In this document: one piece after another, positions 7,810 to 16,561 of the stretch | How the letters are laid out: the number at the start of each line of letters is the position of its first letter | Numbering within the stretch: the first letter of the stretch is position 1 | From: Eubacteriales bacterium | GTDB taxonomy: Bacteria; Bacillota; Clostridia; Christensenellales; CAG-138 | Assembly: GCA_021373115.1 (NCBI GenBank) | Contig: JAJFTI010000015.1 | Coordinates: 1 to 64,000, forward strand | DNA: 64,000 nucleotides | Direction of reading: 5' to 3' | Translations under genes and position numbers: made by a program | Notes under the pieces: generated by a model | What the model saw: only the letters and a program-made list of their open reading frames with translations | Told to the model about the DNA's origin: nothing | Database searches by the model: none

Positions 7810-9267
7810 ATGAATCTTAACGATCAGAAGAGGGCGCCGATTTACGAAGCGCTGAACCGCTTTCGCAAGCAGCGGGTCGTTCCCTTCGACGTGCCGGGGC
7901 ACAAGCGCGGGCGCGGGAATCCGGAACTTGTGGAACTGCTCGGCGAGAAATGCGTCGGGATCGACGTAAACTCGATGAAGCCGCTGGATAACCTCTGCCA
8001 TCCCGTTTCGGTCATCAAGGATGCGGAGGAGCTCGCGGCGGAGGCGTTCGGCGCGGCGCACGCGTTCTTCATGGTCAGCGGAACGACCTCCAGCGTTCAG
8101 AGCATGATTCTCTCCGCCTGCAAGAGCGGGGACAAGATCATTCTCCCGCGGAACGTCCACAAGAGCGCGATCAACGCGCTGGTGCTCTGCGGCGCGGTTC
8201 CGGTCTATGTTGACCCGCGCGTGGAGCCGAAGCTCGGTATTCCGCTCGGCATGGAGCTGCTCGACGTTCGCCGCGCGATGGACGAGCATCCGGACGCGGT
8301 TGCGGTGCTGGTCAACAACCCGACCTATTACGGCATCTGCTCCAATCTCAAGGCGATTGTGGAACTCGCGCACGCACGGGGCATGCAGGCGCTTGCGGAC
8401 GAGGCGCACGGAACGCACCTCTACTTCAACGGCGATCTGCCGATGAGTGCCATGGCGGCGGGCGCGGACATGGCGGCGGTTTCGATGCATAAGTCCGGCG
8501 GAAGCCTGACGCAGAGCTCGCTGCTGCTATTGGGGCCGAAGGTCAACGCGCGGCACGTGGATCAAATCATCAATCTGACTCAGACGACGAGCGCTTCGTA
8601 CCTGCTGATGTCGAGCCTCGACATCTCGCGCCGGAACCTCGCGCTGCGCGGGGAACAGTCGTTTGCAAAAGTTGCGCAAATGGCTCAGTACGCGCGTGAG
8701 GAGATTAACGAGGTCGGCGGGTATTATGCCTACGGGCGCGAGCTGGTGAACGGGGACAGCATCTTTGACTTCGACGTGACCAAGCTCTCCGTCTACACGC
8801 GGGACATCGGCCTTGCAGGCATCGAGGTTTACGACCTGCTGCGGGACGAATACGACATTCAGATTGAGTTTGGCGACATCAGCAACATCCTGGCGTATCT
8901 CTCGATTGGGGATCGTCTGCAGGATATCGAGCGTCTCGTCGGCGCGCTGGCGGACACAAAAAGGCTCTATGCGAAAGCGCCGACGCAGGCGTTTCTGGCG
9001 GAATACATCTCGCCCGTCGTTGCGGCAACGCCGCAGGCGGCGTTTTACGCAGACAAGGAAGCACTTCCCGTTCGGGAATCCGTCGGGCGCATCTGCAGCG
9101 AGTTTGTGATGTGCTACCCGCCGGGGATTCCGATTCTCGCACCGGGCGAGGTGATTACGAAGGAGATTGTCGAGTACATTCTTTATGCGCAGGCGAAAGG
9201 CAGCAGTATGCAGGGGCCGGAAGACCCCGACATCCGCTATCTGAACGTGTTAAAGGGAGGCGTATAA
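7810..9267 (+). CDS. speA: Arginine decarboxylase, PLP-dependent (Orn/Lys/Arg decarboxylase family)
   Basis: About 485 residues, the size of the short Gram-positive aspartate-aminotransferase-fold decarboxylases (SpeA/YaaO type). The DEAHG motif (Asp197 binds the PLP ring nitrogen) and SMHKSGGSLTQSS (Lys228 is the PLP Schiff base) are intact, as is the N-terminal FDVPGHKRG motif. The start is taken at 7810 because GGGAGG lies 7 bp upstream; the ATG at 7804 is too close to it. Arginine is the likely substrate, since agmatine-processing aguA and aguB are in the same operon; lysine or ornithine cannot be excluded from sequence. It makes agmatine in the cytoplasm as the first committed step. Expression is probably attenuated by the leader. 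Confidence 0.88.
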   Translation: MNLNDQKRAPIYEALNRFRKQRVVPFDVPGHKRGRGNPELVELLGEKCVGIDVNSMKPLDNLCHPVSVIKDAEELAAEAFGAAHAFFMVSGTTSSVQSMILSACKSGDKIILPRNVHKSAINALVLCGAVPVYVDPRVEPKLGIPLGMELLDVRRAMDEHPDAVAVLVNNPTYYGICSNLKAIVELAHARGMQALADEAHGTHLYFNGDLPMSAMAAGADMAAVSMHKSGGSLTQSSLLLLGPKVNARHVDQIINLTQTTSASYLLMSSLDISRRNLALRGEQSFAKVAQMAQYAREEINEVGGYYAYGRELVNGDSIFDFDVTKLSVYTRDIGLAGIEVYDLLRDEYDIQIEFGDISNILAYLSIGDRLQDIERLVGALADTKRLYAKAPTQAFLAEYISPVVAATPQAAFYADKEALPVRESVGRICSEFVMCYPPGIPILAPGEVITKEIVEYILYAQAKGSSMQGPEDPDIRYLNVLKGGV

Positions 9268-9269
9268 GC

Positions 9270-9341
9270 GTGGAGTTCTGGTTTAACGATATGCACATGC
9301 GGGTTGTGCCGCCTCTTTTTCAAAAAAAGAGGGGGTGTTAA
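9270..9341 (+). other. Duplicated speE start region: 24-codon mini-ORF with hairpin
   Basis: Three bases after the speA stop a GTG opens a 23-residue frame that begins VEFWFNDMH, nearly identical to the true SpeE N-terminus MEFWFNDMH at 9345. The DNA copies share a 25-bp block with one mismatch. The mini-ORF then runs through CCTCTTTTTC/AAAAAAAGAGG, a hairpin around 9311-9332, and stops 3 bp before speE. The speA-proximal AGGGAGGCG serves the mini-ORF, while GAGGGGG (9330-9336) serves speE. It looks like a duplication scar that may now act as a leader or spacer. Confidence 0.6.
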
Positions 9342-9344
9342 AAG

Positions 9345-10202
9345 ATGGAATTCTGGTTTAACGATATGCACACCCAAAACGTGCAGCTGTCCATTCGAGT
9401 TGAAAAACAGCTGTTCTCCGGCGAGAGCGACTTTCAGCGCATCGACGTGTTCGATTCCCCGGAGTTCGGGCGCTTCCTCGCTTCCGACGGCAGCGTGATT
9501 TTTTCGGAAAAGGACGAGTTCACCTACGACGAAATGATTGTGCACGTGCCGATGGCGGTGCATCCCGGCGTAAAACGCGTGCTCGTCATCGGCGGCGGGG
9601 ACGGCGGGGTGGCTCGCGAGCTGTCGCATTATGAGGAGATTGAGGCGATCGACGTTGTCGAGCAGGACAAGCTCTTTGTGGACGTCTGCCGGAAATACTT
9701 TCCCGCGAACGCCTGCGGCCTCGATGACCCGCGCGTCAAGATTTACTATCAGGACGGGCTTCGCTTTTTGCGTTCCCGACAGGACGACTACGATTTAATC
9801 ATCAACGACGCGACCGACCCGCTCGGCCATACGGCGGGACTCTTTACCAAGGAGTTCTATGGCAGCTGCTTTAAGGCGCTGCACGAGGACGGAATCATGG
9901 TCTATCAGCACGGCAGTCCGTTTTTCGACGAGGACGAGGACCCCTGCCGCGCAATGCACAAGAAGGCCTACCGGAGTTTCCCGATCAGCCGCGTGTATCA
10001 GGCGCATATCCCGACCTGCCCCGCGGGATACTGGCTCTTCGGGTTCGCGTCCAAGAAGTATCACCCGCTGGAGCACTTCGACAAGAAGCGCTGGGAGGAG
10101 CGGGGTATTAAAACCTGGTACTATACGGCAAACCTGCATGTCGGCGCGTTTTTGCTGCCGCGATACGTAGAGGACTTACTGGAGGAGGAAGAAAATTCAT
10201 GA
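9345..10202 (+). CDS. speE: Spermidine synthase-like aminopropyltransferase
   Basis: 285 residues, standard SpeE length: a short N-terminal beta domain and a Rossmann methyltransferase-like domain. The aminopropyl-donor site GGGDGGVARE (about 84-93), the gate region FTYDEMIVHVP and the catalytic segment NDATDPLGHTAGLF are present. The family transfers an aminopropyl group from decarboxylated SAM to putrescine or related amines. No SAM decarboxylase (speD) is in the window, and the same operon carries the alternative carboxyspermidine route, so the true acceptor or donor may differ (agmatine is one possibility). It overlaps the next gene by ATGA (10199-10202). Confidence 0.85.
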   Translation: MEFWFNDMHTQNVQLSIRVEKQLFSGESDFQRIDVFDSPEFGRFLASDGSVIFSEKDEFTYDEMIVHVPMAVHPGVKRVLVIGGGDGGVARELSHYEEIEAIDVVEQDKLFVDVCRKYFPANACGLDDPRVKIYYQDGLRFLRSRQDDYDLIINDATDPLGHTAGLFTKEFYGSCFKALHEDGIMVYQHGSPFFDEDEDPCRAMHKKAYRSFPISRVYQAHIPTCPAGYWLFGFASKKYHPLEHFDKKRWEERGIKTWYYTANLHVGAFLLPRYVEDLLEEEENS

Positions 10203-11461
10203 ACCGGAAATTGCTTGTCATCGGCTGCGGCGGCGTTGCCTCCGTTGCGATTCAAAAGTGCTGCCAGAACAGCGCCGTCTTTCCCGAGCTTGTGCTCGCG
10301 AGCCGAACGAAGTCCAAGTGCGACGCGCTGATCGCTTCCATGCTCGGCAAAACGAGCACGAAGCTCTCCTCCGCGGCCGTGGACGCGGACAATCTAAACG
10401 AGGTGGTGGAGCTCATTCGCCGTGTTCAGCCGGATGCGGTGCTCAACGTCGCCCTGCCGTATCAGGATCTGACGATTATGGAAGCCTGCCTGACCTGCGG
10501 CGTGCACTACATCGACACCGCGAACTACGAGCCGGAACACACGGACGACCCCGCCTGGCACGCGCTCTACGAGAAGCGCGTGGAGCGCGAGGGCTTCTCC
10601 GCGCTGTTTGACTACAGCTATCAATGGGCGTTTGCCAAGCGCTTTGAGGACGCGGGCCTGACCGCGCTGCTCGGCACGGGTTTTGACCCCGGCGTGACCA
10701 GCGTGTTCGTTTCCTACGCGAAGAAGCACTATTTCGACCGCATCGAATCCGTAGACATCCTCGACTGCAACGGCGGCGACCACGGCTACCCTTTCGCGAC
10801 AAACTTCAACCCGGAGATCAATCTGCGCGAGGTTTCCGCGCCGGGCAGCTACTGGGAAAACGGCAAGTGGGTCGAGATTCCGGCCATGAGCGTCAAGCGC
10901 GAGTACGACTTCCCCGAGGTTGGTAAAAAGGACATGTACCTGCTGCACCACGAGGAGATTGAGGCGCTGGCGAAGCACTACCCGGAGATCAAACGTATCC
11001 GATTCTTCATGACATTTGGCCAGAGTTATCTGACGCACATGAAGTGCCTGGAAAACGTCGGCATGCTCTCGACGACGCCGGTTAAGTTTCAGGGTCAACA
11101 GATCGTTCCGATTCAGTTTCTCAAGGCGCTGCTGCCCGACCCCGCTTCGCTCGGTCCGCGTACGAAGGGCAAAACGAACATTGGCTGCTTGATCTCCGGT
11201 TTAAAAAACGGCAAAAAGAAGACGATCTTCATCTACAACGTTTGCGACCACGAGGCCTGCTATCGCGAGCTGGGCAGCCAGGCGATCAGCTATACGACGG
11301 GCGTTCCGGCCATGATCGGCTCCGCGCTCGTGCTCGACGGAACCTGGCGTAAGCCCGGCGTATTCACGACGGACGAGTTCGATCCCGATCCGTATATGGA
11401 TATGCTCAACCAATGGGGGTTACCATGGATGGTAAACGAGAATCCCGAAACGGTGGAATAG
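10199..11461 (+). CDS. Carboxyspermidine / carboxynorspermidine dehydrogenase (saccharopine dehydrogenase family)
   Basis: 420 residues with an N-terminal Rossmann motif (VIGCGGVASVAIQKC) and the saccharopine-dehydrogenase-like C-terminal fold. Features typical of the polyamine clade are the LLGTGFDPGVTSVFVSYAKKHYF and CNGGDHGYPFATNFNPEIN segments. The family condenses aspartate-beta-semialdehyde with putrescine (or diaminopropane, or agmatine) and reduces the imine with NADPH. The next gene is the matching decarboxylase, which makes the assignment firm at pathway level. Whether putrescine or agmatine is the amine acceptor cannot be decided here. Its ATG overlaps the end of speE. Confidence 0.88.
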   Translation: MNRKLLVIGCGGVASVAIQKCCQNSAVFPELVLASRTKSKCDALIASMLGKTSTKLSSAAVDADNLNEVVELIRRVQPDAVLNVALPYQDLTIMEACLTCGVHYIDTANYEPEHTDDPAWHALYEKRVEREGFSALFDYSYQWAFAKRFEDAGLTALLGTGFDPGVTSVFVSYAKKHYFDRIESVDILDCNGGDHGYPFATNFNPEINLREVSAPGSYWENGKWVEIPAMSVKREYDFPEVGKKDMYLLHHEEIEALAKHYPEIKRIRFFMTFGQSYLTHMKCLENVGMLSTTPVKFQGQQIVPIQFLKALLPDPASLGPRTKGKTNIGCLISGLKNGKKKTIFIYNVCDHEACYRELGSQAISYTTGVPAMIGSALVLDGTWRKPGVFTTDEFDPDPYMDMLNQWGLPWMVNENPETVE

Positions 11462-11531
11462 CAAGGCAAACGGGACGTTGCCGACATCTACCACTTGTGG
11501 TATAACTGATTTTGACGGATGGGAGCTTGCT

Positions 11532-12662
11532 ATGAACCGTTCCGAACTGCCTACGCCGTGCTTCGTGGTGAGCGAAGCGGCGCTCCGGCAGAATCTGCAG
11601 ATTCTCTCCGGCGTGAGCCAGCGCACAGGCTGCCACATCCTGCTTGCGCAAAAGGCGTTTTCGATGTTTCGCGTGTATCCTCTCATCGCGCGGTATCTTT
11701 CCGGCGCCTCCGCGAGCGGACTGTTCGAAGCGCGGCTTGCGCACGAGGCGATGGGCGGCGAGAACCATGTGTTTTCGCCCGCCTACACGGAGGACGAAAT
11801 GCGCGAGCTGGTTCAAATCTGCGACCACATCGTGTTCAACTCCTTTTCGCAGCTCGAACGGTACCGCGCGCTCTGGCAGGAGTCCGGCGTGAGCGTCGGC
11901 ATCCGCGTGAATCCGGAGTACAGCACGCAGCAGGGCCACGCGATCTACGATCCCTGCGCGCCCAATTCGCGCCTCGGCGTGACGCGGGCAAACTTCCGCC
12001 CCGACCATTTAGAGGGCGTCGAGGGGTTGCACTTTCATACCCTCTGCGAGCAGGACAGCGGCGATCTCGTCCGGACGTTTGAGGCCTTCGAGCGGAGGTT
12101 TGGCGAGTTTCTGCCGCGGATGAAGTGGCTCAACCTCGGCGGCGGGCACCACATCACGAAACCGGGGTACGACCTCTTAGCGCTGGACGAACTGCTGCTT
12201 GGCATTCGCGCGAAGTATCCCAACCTGACGGTCTATCTCGAACCCGGCGAGGCGATTGCCCTCAACGCGGGGTGGCTGGATACCACCGTGCTGGACGTGA
12301 TGGATAACGGCATGCATATTCTGATTCTGGACGCGTCCGCCGCCTGCCACATGCCGGATGTGCTGGAGATGCCCTATCGTCCGCCTCTTCTCGGCGCGAG
12401 CGAGCCGAACGAAAAAGCCGTCACCTGCCGTCTCGCCGCTCGGACGTGCCTTGCGGGGGACGTGATCGGGGATTACAGTTTCGAGCGTATGCCGCGGGTT
12501 GGCGACCGGCTGACGTTTGGCGATATGGCGATCTACAGCATGGTCAAGACGAATACGTTCAACGGCATGCCGTTGCCCGCCATTGCACTGGAACACGAAA
12601 ACGGCGATTGCGAACTGGTAAAGACGTTCGGTTATGAAGATTTTAAAGGGAGATTGTCCTGA
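11532..12662 (+). CDS. nspC: Carboxy(nor)spermidine decarboxylase, PLP-dependent
   Basis: 376 residues, the expected NspC length, alanine-racemase-fold type III PLP decarboxylase. Lys41 in the LLAQKAFSM motif is the PLP lysine; LNLGGGHHIT and EPGEAIALNAG are the phosphate- and dimer-interface motifs, and HTLCEQDS carries a substrate-binding region. The start at 11532 is chosen because GGGAG lies 6-10 bp upstream; a longer in-frame start at 11478 lacks a ribosome site. It removes the carboxyl group from carboxyspermidine to give spermidine (or from a carboxyaminopropylagmatine analogue). It follows the dehydrogenase by 70 bp, a gap holding a TACCACTTGTGGTA palindrome. Confidence 0.9.
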   Translation: MNRSELPTPCFVVSEAALRQNLQILSGVSQRTGCHILLAQKAFSMFRVYPLIARYLSGASASGLFEARLAHEAMGGENHVFSPAYTEDEMRELVQICDHIVFNSFSQLERYRALWQESGVSVGIRVNPEYSTQQGHAIYDPCAPNSRLGVTRANFRPDHLEGVEGLHFHTLCEQDSGDLVRTFEAFERRFGEFLPRMKWLNLGGGHHITKPGYDLLALDELLLGIRAKYPNLTVYLEPGEAIALNAGWLDTTVLDVMDNGMHILILDASAACHMPDVLEMPYRPPLLGASEPNEKAVTCRLAARTCLAGDVIGDYSFERMPRVGDRLTFGDMAIYSMVKTNTFNGMPLPAIALEHENGDCELVKTFGYEDFKGRLS

Positions 12663-12663
12663 T

Positions 12664-13767
12664 ATGCTCAAAACGTTGCCTGCACAAGACGGATTTTCTA
12701 TGCCGGGTGAATACGCGCCGCAGGACGGCGTACTGCTCGTCTGGCCCGTTCGCGCGGGCAGTTGGGGCGTCGATCCGCGCGCAGCGCAGCGCGTGTTTTG
12801 CGAGGTGATGCGCGTGTGCAGCCGGAGCGAACGCGTTTTTCTGCTCGCGGATAAGGCGCATTTCGAGGAAGCGCAAAAGCAGGCGGGCGCGTATGCAACC
12901 GTGCTCGAAATCGAAACGAACGACGCCTGGGCACGGGACATCGGGCCGACGTTTGTAACGAACGGGCACGAGGTACGCGGGATCAACTGGCGTTTCAACG
13001 CCTGGGGAGGCGCGACCGACGGACTCTATACCGACTGGGCGGCGGACGACGCGGCGGCGGAGACATTCTGCCGCGCGATCGGCGCGCCCTGTTACGACGC
13101 GGGGGATTTTGTGTTGGAGGGCGGCTCCATCTGCTCGGACGGCGAGGGCACGCTGCTTGTGACCGAAGCCTGCCTGCTCAGCGCGGGGCGAAACCCGAAC
13201 TTGAGCAGAGAGCAGATCGAACAGAAGTTAAAGGACTATCTTGGCGTTCAAAAAGTGCTCTGGCTGCCGAGCGGGATTTTCCACGACGAAACGAACGAGC
13301 ACGTGGACAACGTCTGCGCGTTTCTCGCGCCCGGCGAGGTCGTGCTCGCCTGGACGGACAACGAACAGGACCCGCAATATCCGCTGAGCCGTGCGGACTG
13401 CGACTATCTTTTGCGGCAGACGGACGCGCGCGGGCGCAGACTTAAAATCCACAAGCTGCCGATTCCCGACCATCCCGTCTGCGTGACCGGACAGGATTTG
13501 GCCAACTTTACGTTTGAGACGGGCGAGGATACGCTGAAGATTGGCCAGCGGCTCGCCGCAAGCTACGTGAATTTCTATTTCACGAACGACGCGATCCTGC
13601 TGCCGCAGTTCGGCGGCGAAAATATCTCGTCGGACGCGCGCGCGGCGGAGATACTGCGGCGGCTTTGCCCGGCGCGGGAGATCGTACCGATATACTCGCG
13701 GGCGATCCTGCTTGGCGGCGGAAACATCCATTGCATAACCCAGCAAATTCCGAAAGGAGCACGATGA
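12664..13767 (+). CDS. aguA: Agmatine deiminase
   Basis: 367 residues, guanidino-group-modifying (GME) five-bladed propeller fold. The N-terminal WARDIGPTFV motif, the EGGSICSDGEGTLLVTEACLL segment, the DETNEHVDN His/Asp region and the C-terminal GGGNIHCITQQIP with catalytic Cys357 are all intact. It converts agmatine to N-carbamoylputrescine plus ammonia. An ATG at 12634 would overlap nspC by 29 bp; the start at 12664 fits AAAGGGAG at 12645-12652. It overlaps aguB by ATGA. Confidence 0.95.
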   Translation: MLKTLPAQDGFSMPGEYAPQDGVLLVWPVRAGSWGVDPRAAQRVFCEVMRVCSRSERVFLLADKAHFEEAQKQAGAYATVLEIETNDAWARDIGPTFVTNGHEVRGINWRFNAWGGATDGLYTDWAADDAAAETFCRAIGAPCYDAGDFVLEGGSICSDGEGTLLVTEACLLSAGRNPNLSREQIEQKLKDYLGVQKVLWLPSGIFHDETNEHVDNVCAFLAPGEVVLAWTDNEQDPQYPLSRADCDYLLRQTDARGRRLKIHKLPIPDHPVCVTGQDLANFTFETGEDTLKIGQRLAASYVNFYFTNDAILLPQFGGENISSDARAAEILRRLCPAREIVPIYSRAILLGGGNIHCITQQIPKGAR

Positions 13768-14645
13768 TGAGCGAAACCGTTGTTGCCGCGATTCAAATGA
13801 AGATGTCGAACGACCCCGTGGAAAACCTCCGCCATGCAGAGGCATTCGTGCGCGAAGCGGCGGCGCGGGGCGCGCAGATTGCGCTCCTGCCGGAGCTGTT
13901 TGAGCGGCCGTATTTTTGCCAGCAGCGCAGATACGATTTCCTGGATTACGCGCTGCCTGTTTCCGAGAACCCGGCGGTTTTACACATGCAAAGTACCGCG
14001 CGCGAGCTGGGCATCGTGATTCCCGTGAGTTTCTTCGAGCGGGACGGAAACCGGCTCTATAACTCTATCGCGATGATCGACGCGGACGGCAGCCTGCTTG
14101 GCGTCTACCGCAAGACGCATATTCCGGACGACCATTACTATCAGGAAAAGTTTTATTTCTCGCCGGGGGATTCGGGATTTCGCGTATTCGAAACGCGCTT
14201 CGGGCGCGTCGGCGCCGGTATTTGCTGGGATCAGTGGTTCCCGGAAACTGCGCGTATCCTGGCGCTGCTGGGTGCGGATATCATTCTGTACCCGACCGCC
14301 ATCGGTTCCGAACCCATTCTTGGCGTAGACAGCAAGCCGCACTGGCAACGGGTGATGCAGGGACACGCGGCGGCAAATATTCTGCCCGTTGCGGCGGCAA
14401 ACCGGGTTGGAGAAGAGCGCGTATCACCCTCTGCGGAAAACGGCGGCCAGTCGAGCGCGCTCGTTTTTTACGGATCGTCCTTTCTTACCGATGCGACCGG
14501 AGAGATCATCGCGGGGGCGGACCGCGTCAGCGAATGCATCCTGACGGCGAACTATGATTTCGATCGAATCCGGAAGGAACGACTCCACTGGGGACTGTTT
14601 CGCGACCGCAGGCCGGAGTGCTACCAACAACTGTTGTCACGATAA
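13764..14645 (+). CDS. aguB: N-carbamoylputrescine amidase
   Basis: 293 residues, nitrilase superfamily. The Glu-Lys-Cys triad is visible: Glu44 in LLPELFERPYF, Lys117 in YRKTHIPDD and Cys154 in GAGICWDQWFPE. The FERPYFCQ and WDQWFPE sequences are typical of the AguB clade. It hydrolyses N-carbamoylputrescine to putrescine, ammonia and carbon dioxide, finishing the arginine-to-putrescine branch. The start is the ATG overlapping the aguA stop, with AAAGGAG upstream (a second ATG follows at once). A small hairpin ACAACTGTT/AACAGTTGT (14628-14653) covers the stop codon but lacks a T tail. Confidence 0.95.
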   Translation: MMSETVVAAIQMKMSNDPVENLRHAEAFVREAAARGAQIALLPELFERPYFCQQRRYDFLDYALPVSENPAVLHMQSTARELGIVIPVSFFERDGNRLYNSIAMIDADGSLLGVYRKTHIPDDHYYQEKFYFSPGDSGFRVFETRFGRVGAGICWDQWFPETARILALLGADIILYPTAIGSEPILGVDSKPHWQRVMQGHAAANILPVAAANRVGEERVSPSAENGGQSSALVFYGSSFLTDATGEIIAGADRVSECILTANYDFDRIRKERLHWGLFRDRRPECYQQLLSR

Positions 14646-14819
14646 ACAGTTGTGGCGATCCGGAGTTCCCATACGGGAAAAATGTCAGGCGTAAAGTAAT
14701 TATTCCGTCAGCAAATGCCCGGCTTTCCTGTCCGGATTTGACCGAAACACGCGGCCGATTTGCATCCGGCAGGCGAATGCACGGCGAACCGGTGCCCTGC
14801 GCGGGAAGCGAATGCCGTA

Positions 14820-14848
14820 TTGCGAAACCGATCCGGATACGATAAGAT
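14820..14848 (+). promoter_or_regulatory. Promoter of the BtpA/SgcQ gene
   Basis: TTGCGA (14820-14825), 17-bp spacer, TAAGAT (14843-14848), 31 bp before the GTG start codon. Confidence 0.5.
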
Positions 14849-14879
14849 CTGTCTGACAAAAGAGCAAAGGAGAACAATC

Positions 14880-15704
14880 GTGATTTGGACAAAGGAACTG
14901 TTCGGGGTTGAAAAACCCGTGATAGCGCTGCTGCATTTGAATCCGTTTCCGGGTGATCCGCGGTTTGTCGATGGCACGGACAGCATGGAAAAGATGGCTG
15001 CCGATGCGCGCAAGGACCTGAAAGCGCTGCAGGACGGCGGTGTGGACGGTATTTTGTTTTCCAATGAATTCAGTTTTCCTTATCCGGAAAAAGCGGACCC
15101 GATCATTGGCTGCGGAATGGCGCGGGTGATCGGCGAGCTGAAACAGGAGATTCGGCTGCCGTTTGGGATCGATTTGGAAGCGGACCCGATGGCGGCAATC
15201 GATCTTGCCGCGGCGGTCGGGGCGGACTTTATCCGCGGAACGTTCAACGGAACCTATGTTGGCGTACTCGGCGTAACCGCGCCGGACATTGCCGCGGTAC
15301 TCCGCAGAAAGCATGCCCTGCGGCTGGACAAACTGAAGATGCTGTATTTTCTAAACAACGAAGCGGATTCCTATCTTGTTCCCGTCGATTACGCGGAGCT
15401 TGCCACATCGATTATATTCAACTGCAAACCGGATGCGTTCTGCGTTGCAGGGGCGCATGCGGGGCTCGAGGTAAGCAACGATCTGATCGAGCGCACACGG
15501 GATCGCGTCCGATCCAGCGGCGTGCCGGTCTTTGCCGCGACCGGCTGCAAGGCGGAAAACATCAAGGAAAAACTCGCAATTGCGGACGGCGTGCTTGTTG
15601 GAACAACGCTGAAGGAAAACGGAATGTTCGAGCGGCATATCGATCCGGCGCGCGTCGTGGAATTTATGAGCAAGGTCAGCGAATACCGTTCCGGGCAGGC
15701 ATAA
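14880..15704 (+). CDS. BtpA/SgcQ-family protein
   Basis: 274 residues from a GTG start with AAAGGAG at 14867-14873; an in-frame upstream start at 14760 has no ribosome site and would place the promoter inside the gene. The sequence IALLHLNPFPGDPRF, KALQDGGVDGILFSNEFSFPY and GVLVGTTLKENG matches the BtpA/SgcQ TIM-barrel family. SgcQ of E. coli sits in a cryptic sugar PTS operon and has no firmly established reaction; the phosphate-binding-like GVLVGTTLK end suggests a phosphorylated ligand. Its position beside two GntR regulators and the sugar operon suggests the same pathway, though it has its own promoter and terminator. Confidence 0.8.
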   Translation: MIWTKELFGVEKPVIALLHLNPFPGDPRFVDGTDSMEKMAADARKDLKALQDGGVDGILFSNEFSFPYPEKADPIIGCGMARVIGELKQEIRLPFGIDLEADPMAAIDLAAAVGADFIRGTFNGTYVGVLGVTAPDIAAVLRRKHALRLDKLKMLYFLNNEADSYLVPVDYAELATSIIFNCKPDAFCVAGAHAGLEVSNDLIERTRDRVRSSGVPVFAATGCKAENIKEKLAIADGVLVGTTLKENGMFERHIDPARVVEFMSKVSEYRSGQA

Positions 15705-15731
15705 GCCCGCGCCGGCCGGTCGATAAACGGA

Positions 15732-15773
15732 AAACAGCCTCCCTTTGGCGTGAACCGCCGCGGGAGGCTGTTT
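15732..15773. terminator. Bidirectional terminator between sgcQ-like gene and gntR pair
   Basis: A 12-bp stem AAACAGCCTCCC (15732-15743) / GGGAGGCTGTTT (15762-15773) with an inner GGCG/CGCC stem. T-runs flank both sides (TTTCTT on plus, TTTTCC on minus), which fits the convergent genes that end on either side. Confidence 0.75.
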
Positions 15774-15781
15774 CTTCGGCT

Positions 15782-16561
15782 TTATTGCCGCTCGTTCGGG
15801 CGGTCGCAGGGTTCGGGCGGGGGGATTTTCGGCGCAAGATTCGCTTCGCTCACAATGGCGTAGCGATCCGCGCGCGTGATGGCTACACTGTGCTCAACGG
15901 GGACGCCGTCGTCGCCATATCCTGCGGCAACCATGTAAAACGCGCTTCCGCCGGGTTCGCTGCCCATGAGGCGCGCCTCCTCCTCCGTCAGCCGGGTGGT
16001 GCGCAAGCGCTGCTGTTGCCGCGTAATGCGGATGCCATAGCGCTGGGAAAGCGTGGCATAGAGGGAGAGCTCTCCGCCGAAATGAAACGACGTTAATCCG
16101 GGACAAAGAGAAGCCAGCAGATAGGATGTTTCAACAGCGACCGGCGTTTCATCAATCAGACGCAGGCGGCGCAGCTCGAAAACCGGCGAACCGAGCGGAA
16201 CCGAAAGCGTTTGGGAAACCTTCAGGTTCGCTTCCTCCTCCGCAAAGCGCAGCACTTCGCTGCGAACGCGGTGCCCCTCGTTGCGCCAACTGTCGGTAAA
16301 CGAGATGTGGGTGGTGGTCTGCTCCAGAAACTTCGGCGGGGAGAGAAACGTTCCGTGGCCGCGAACGGTATAAATCCGGTTCTCACCCGCCATCTGCGCA
16401 ATCGCCCGCCGGAGGGAAACGCGGTTGACCTGCAGCAGTTCGGCAAGTTCGCGCTCGGAAGGGAGCGCTTCATGCGGAATAATTCCGTGCGTGTCGATGT
16501 ATTCCTCAATATCCTCGCGTATGGATTCGCTGGTGAGCTGCGTATACTTGCTCATGAACAC
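15782..16561 (-). CDS. GntR-family regulator, HutC subfamily (UTRA ligand domain)
   Basis: 259 residues: an N-terminal winged helix (LPSERELAELLQVNRVSLRRA, wing YTVRGHGTFLSPP) and a UTRA domain (about 90-245) with the L-R-R-L-R-L-I-D-E-T-P-V-A-V-E strand typical of HutC-type sensors of sugar phosphates. Its start overlaps the end of the upstream regulator by 10 bp; an ATG six bases further in is an alternative start. As the second gene of a two-regulator operon it may respond to a different intermediate from its partner. Confidence 0.9.
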   Translation of the reverse strand: MFMSKYTQLTSESIREDIEEYIDTHGIIPHEALPSERELAELLQVNRVSLRRAIAQMAGENRIYTVRGHGTFLSPPKFLEQTTTHISFTDSWRNEGHRVRSEVLRFAEEEANLKVSQTLSVPLGSPVFELRRLRLIDETPVAVETSYLLASLCPGLTSFHFGGELSLYATLSQRYGIRITRQQQRLRTTRLTEEEARLMGSEPGGSAFYMVAAGYGDDGVPVEHSVAITRADRYAIVSEANLAPKIPPPEPCDRPNERQ

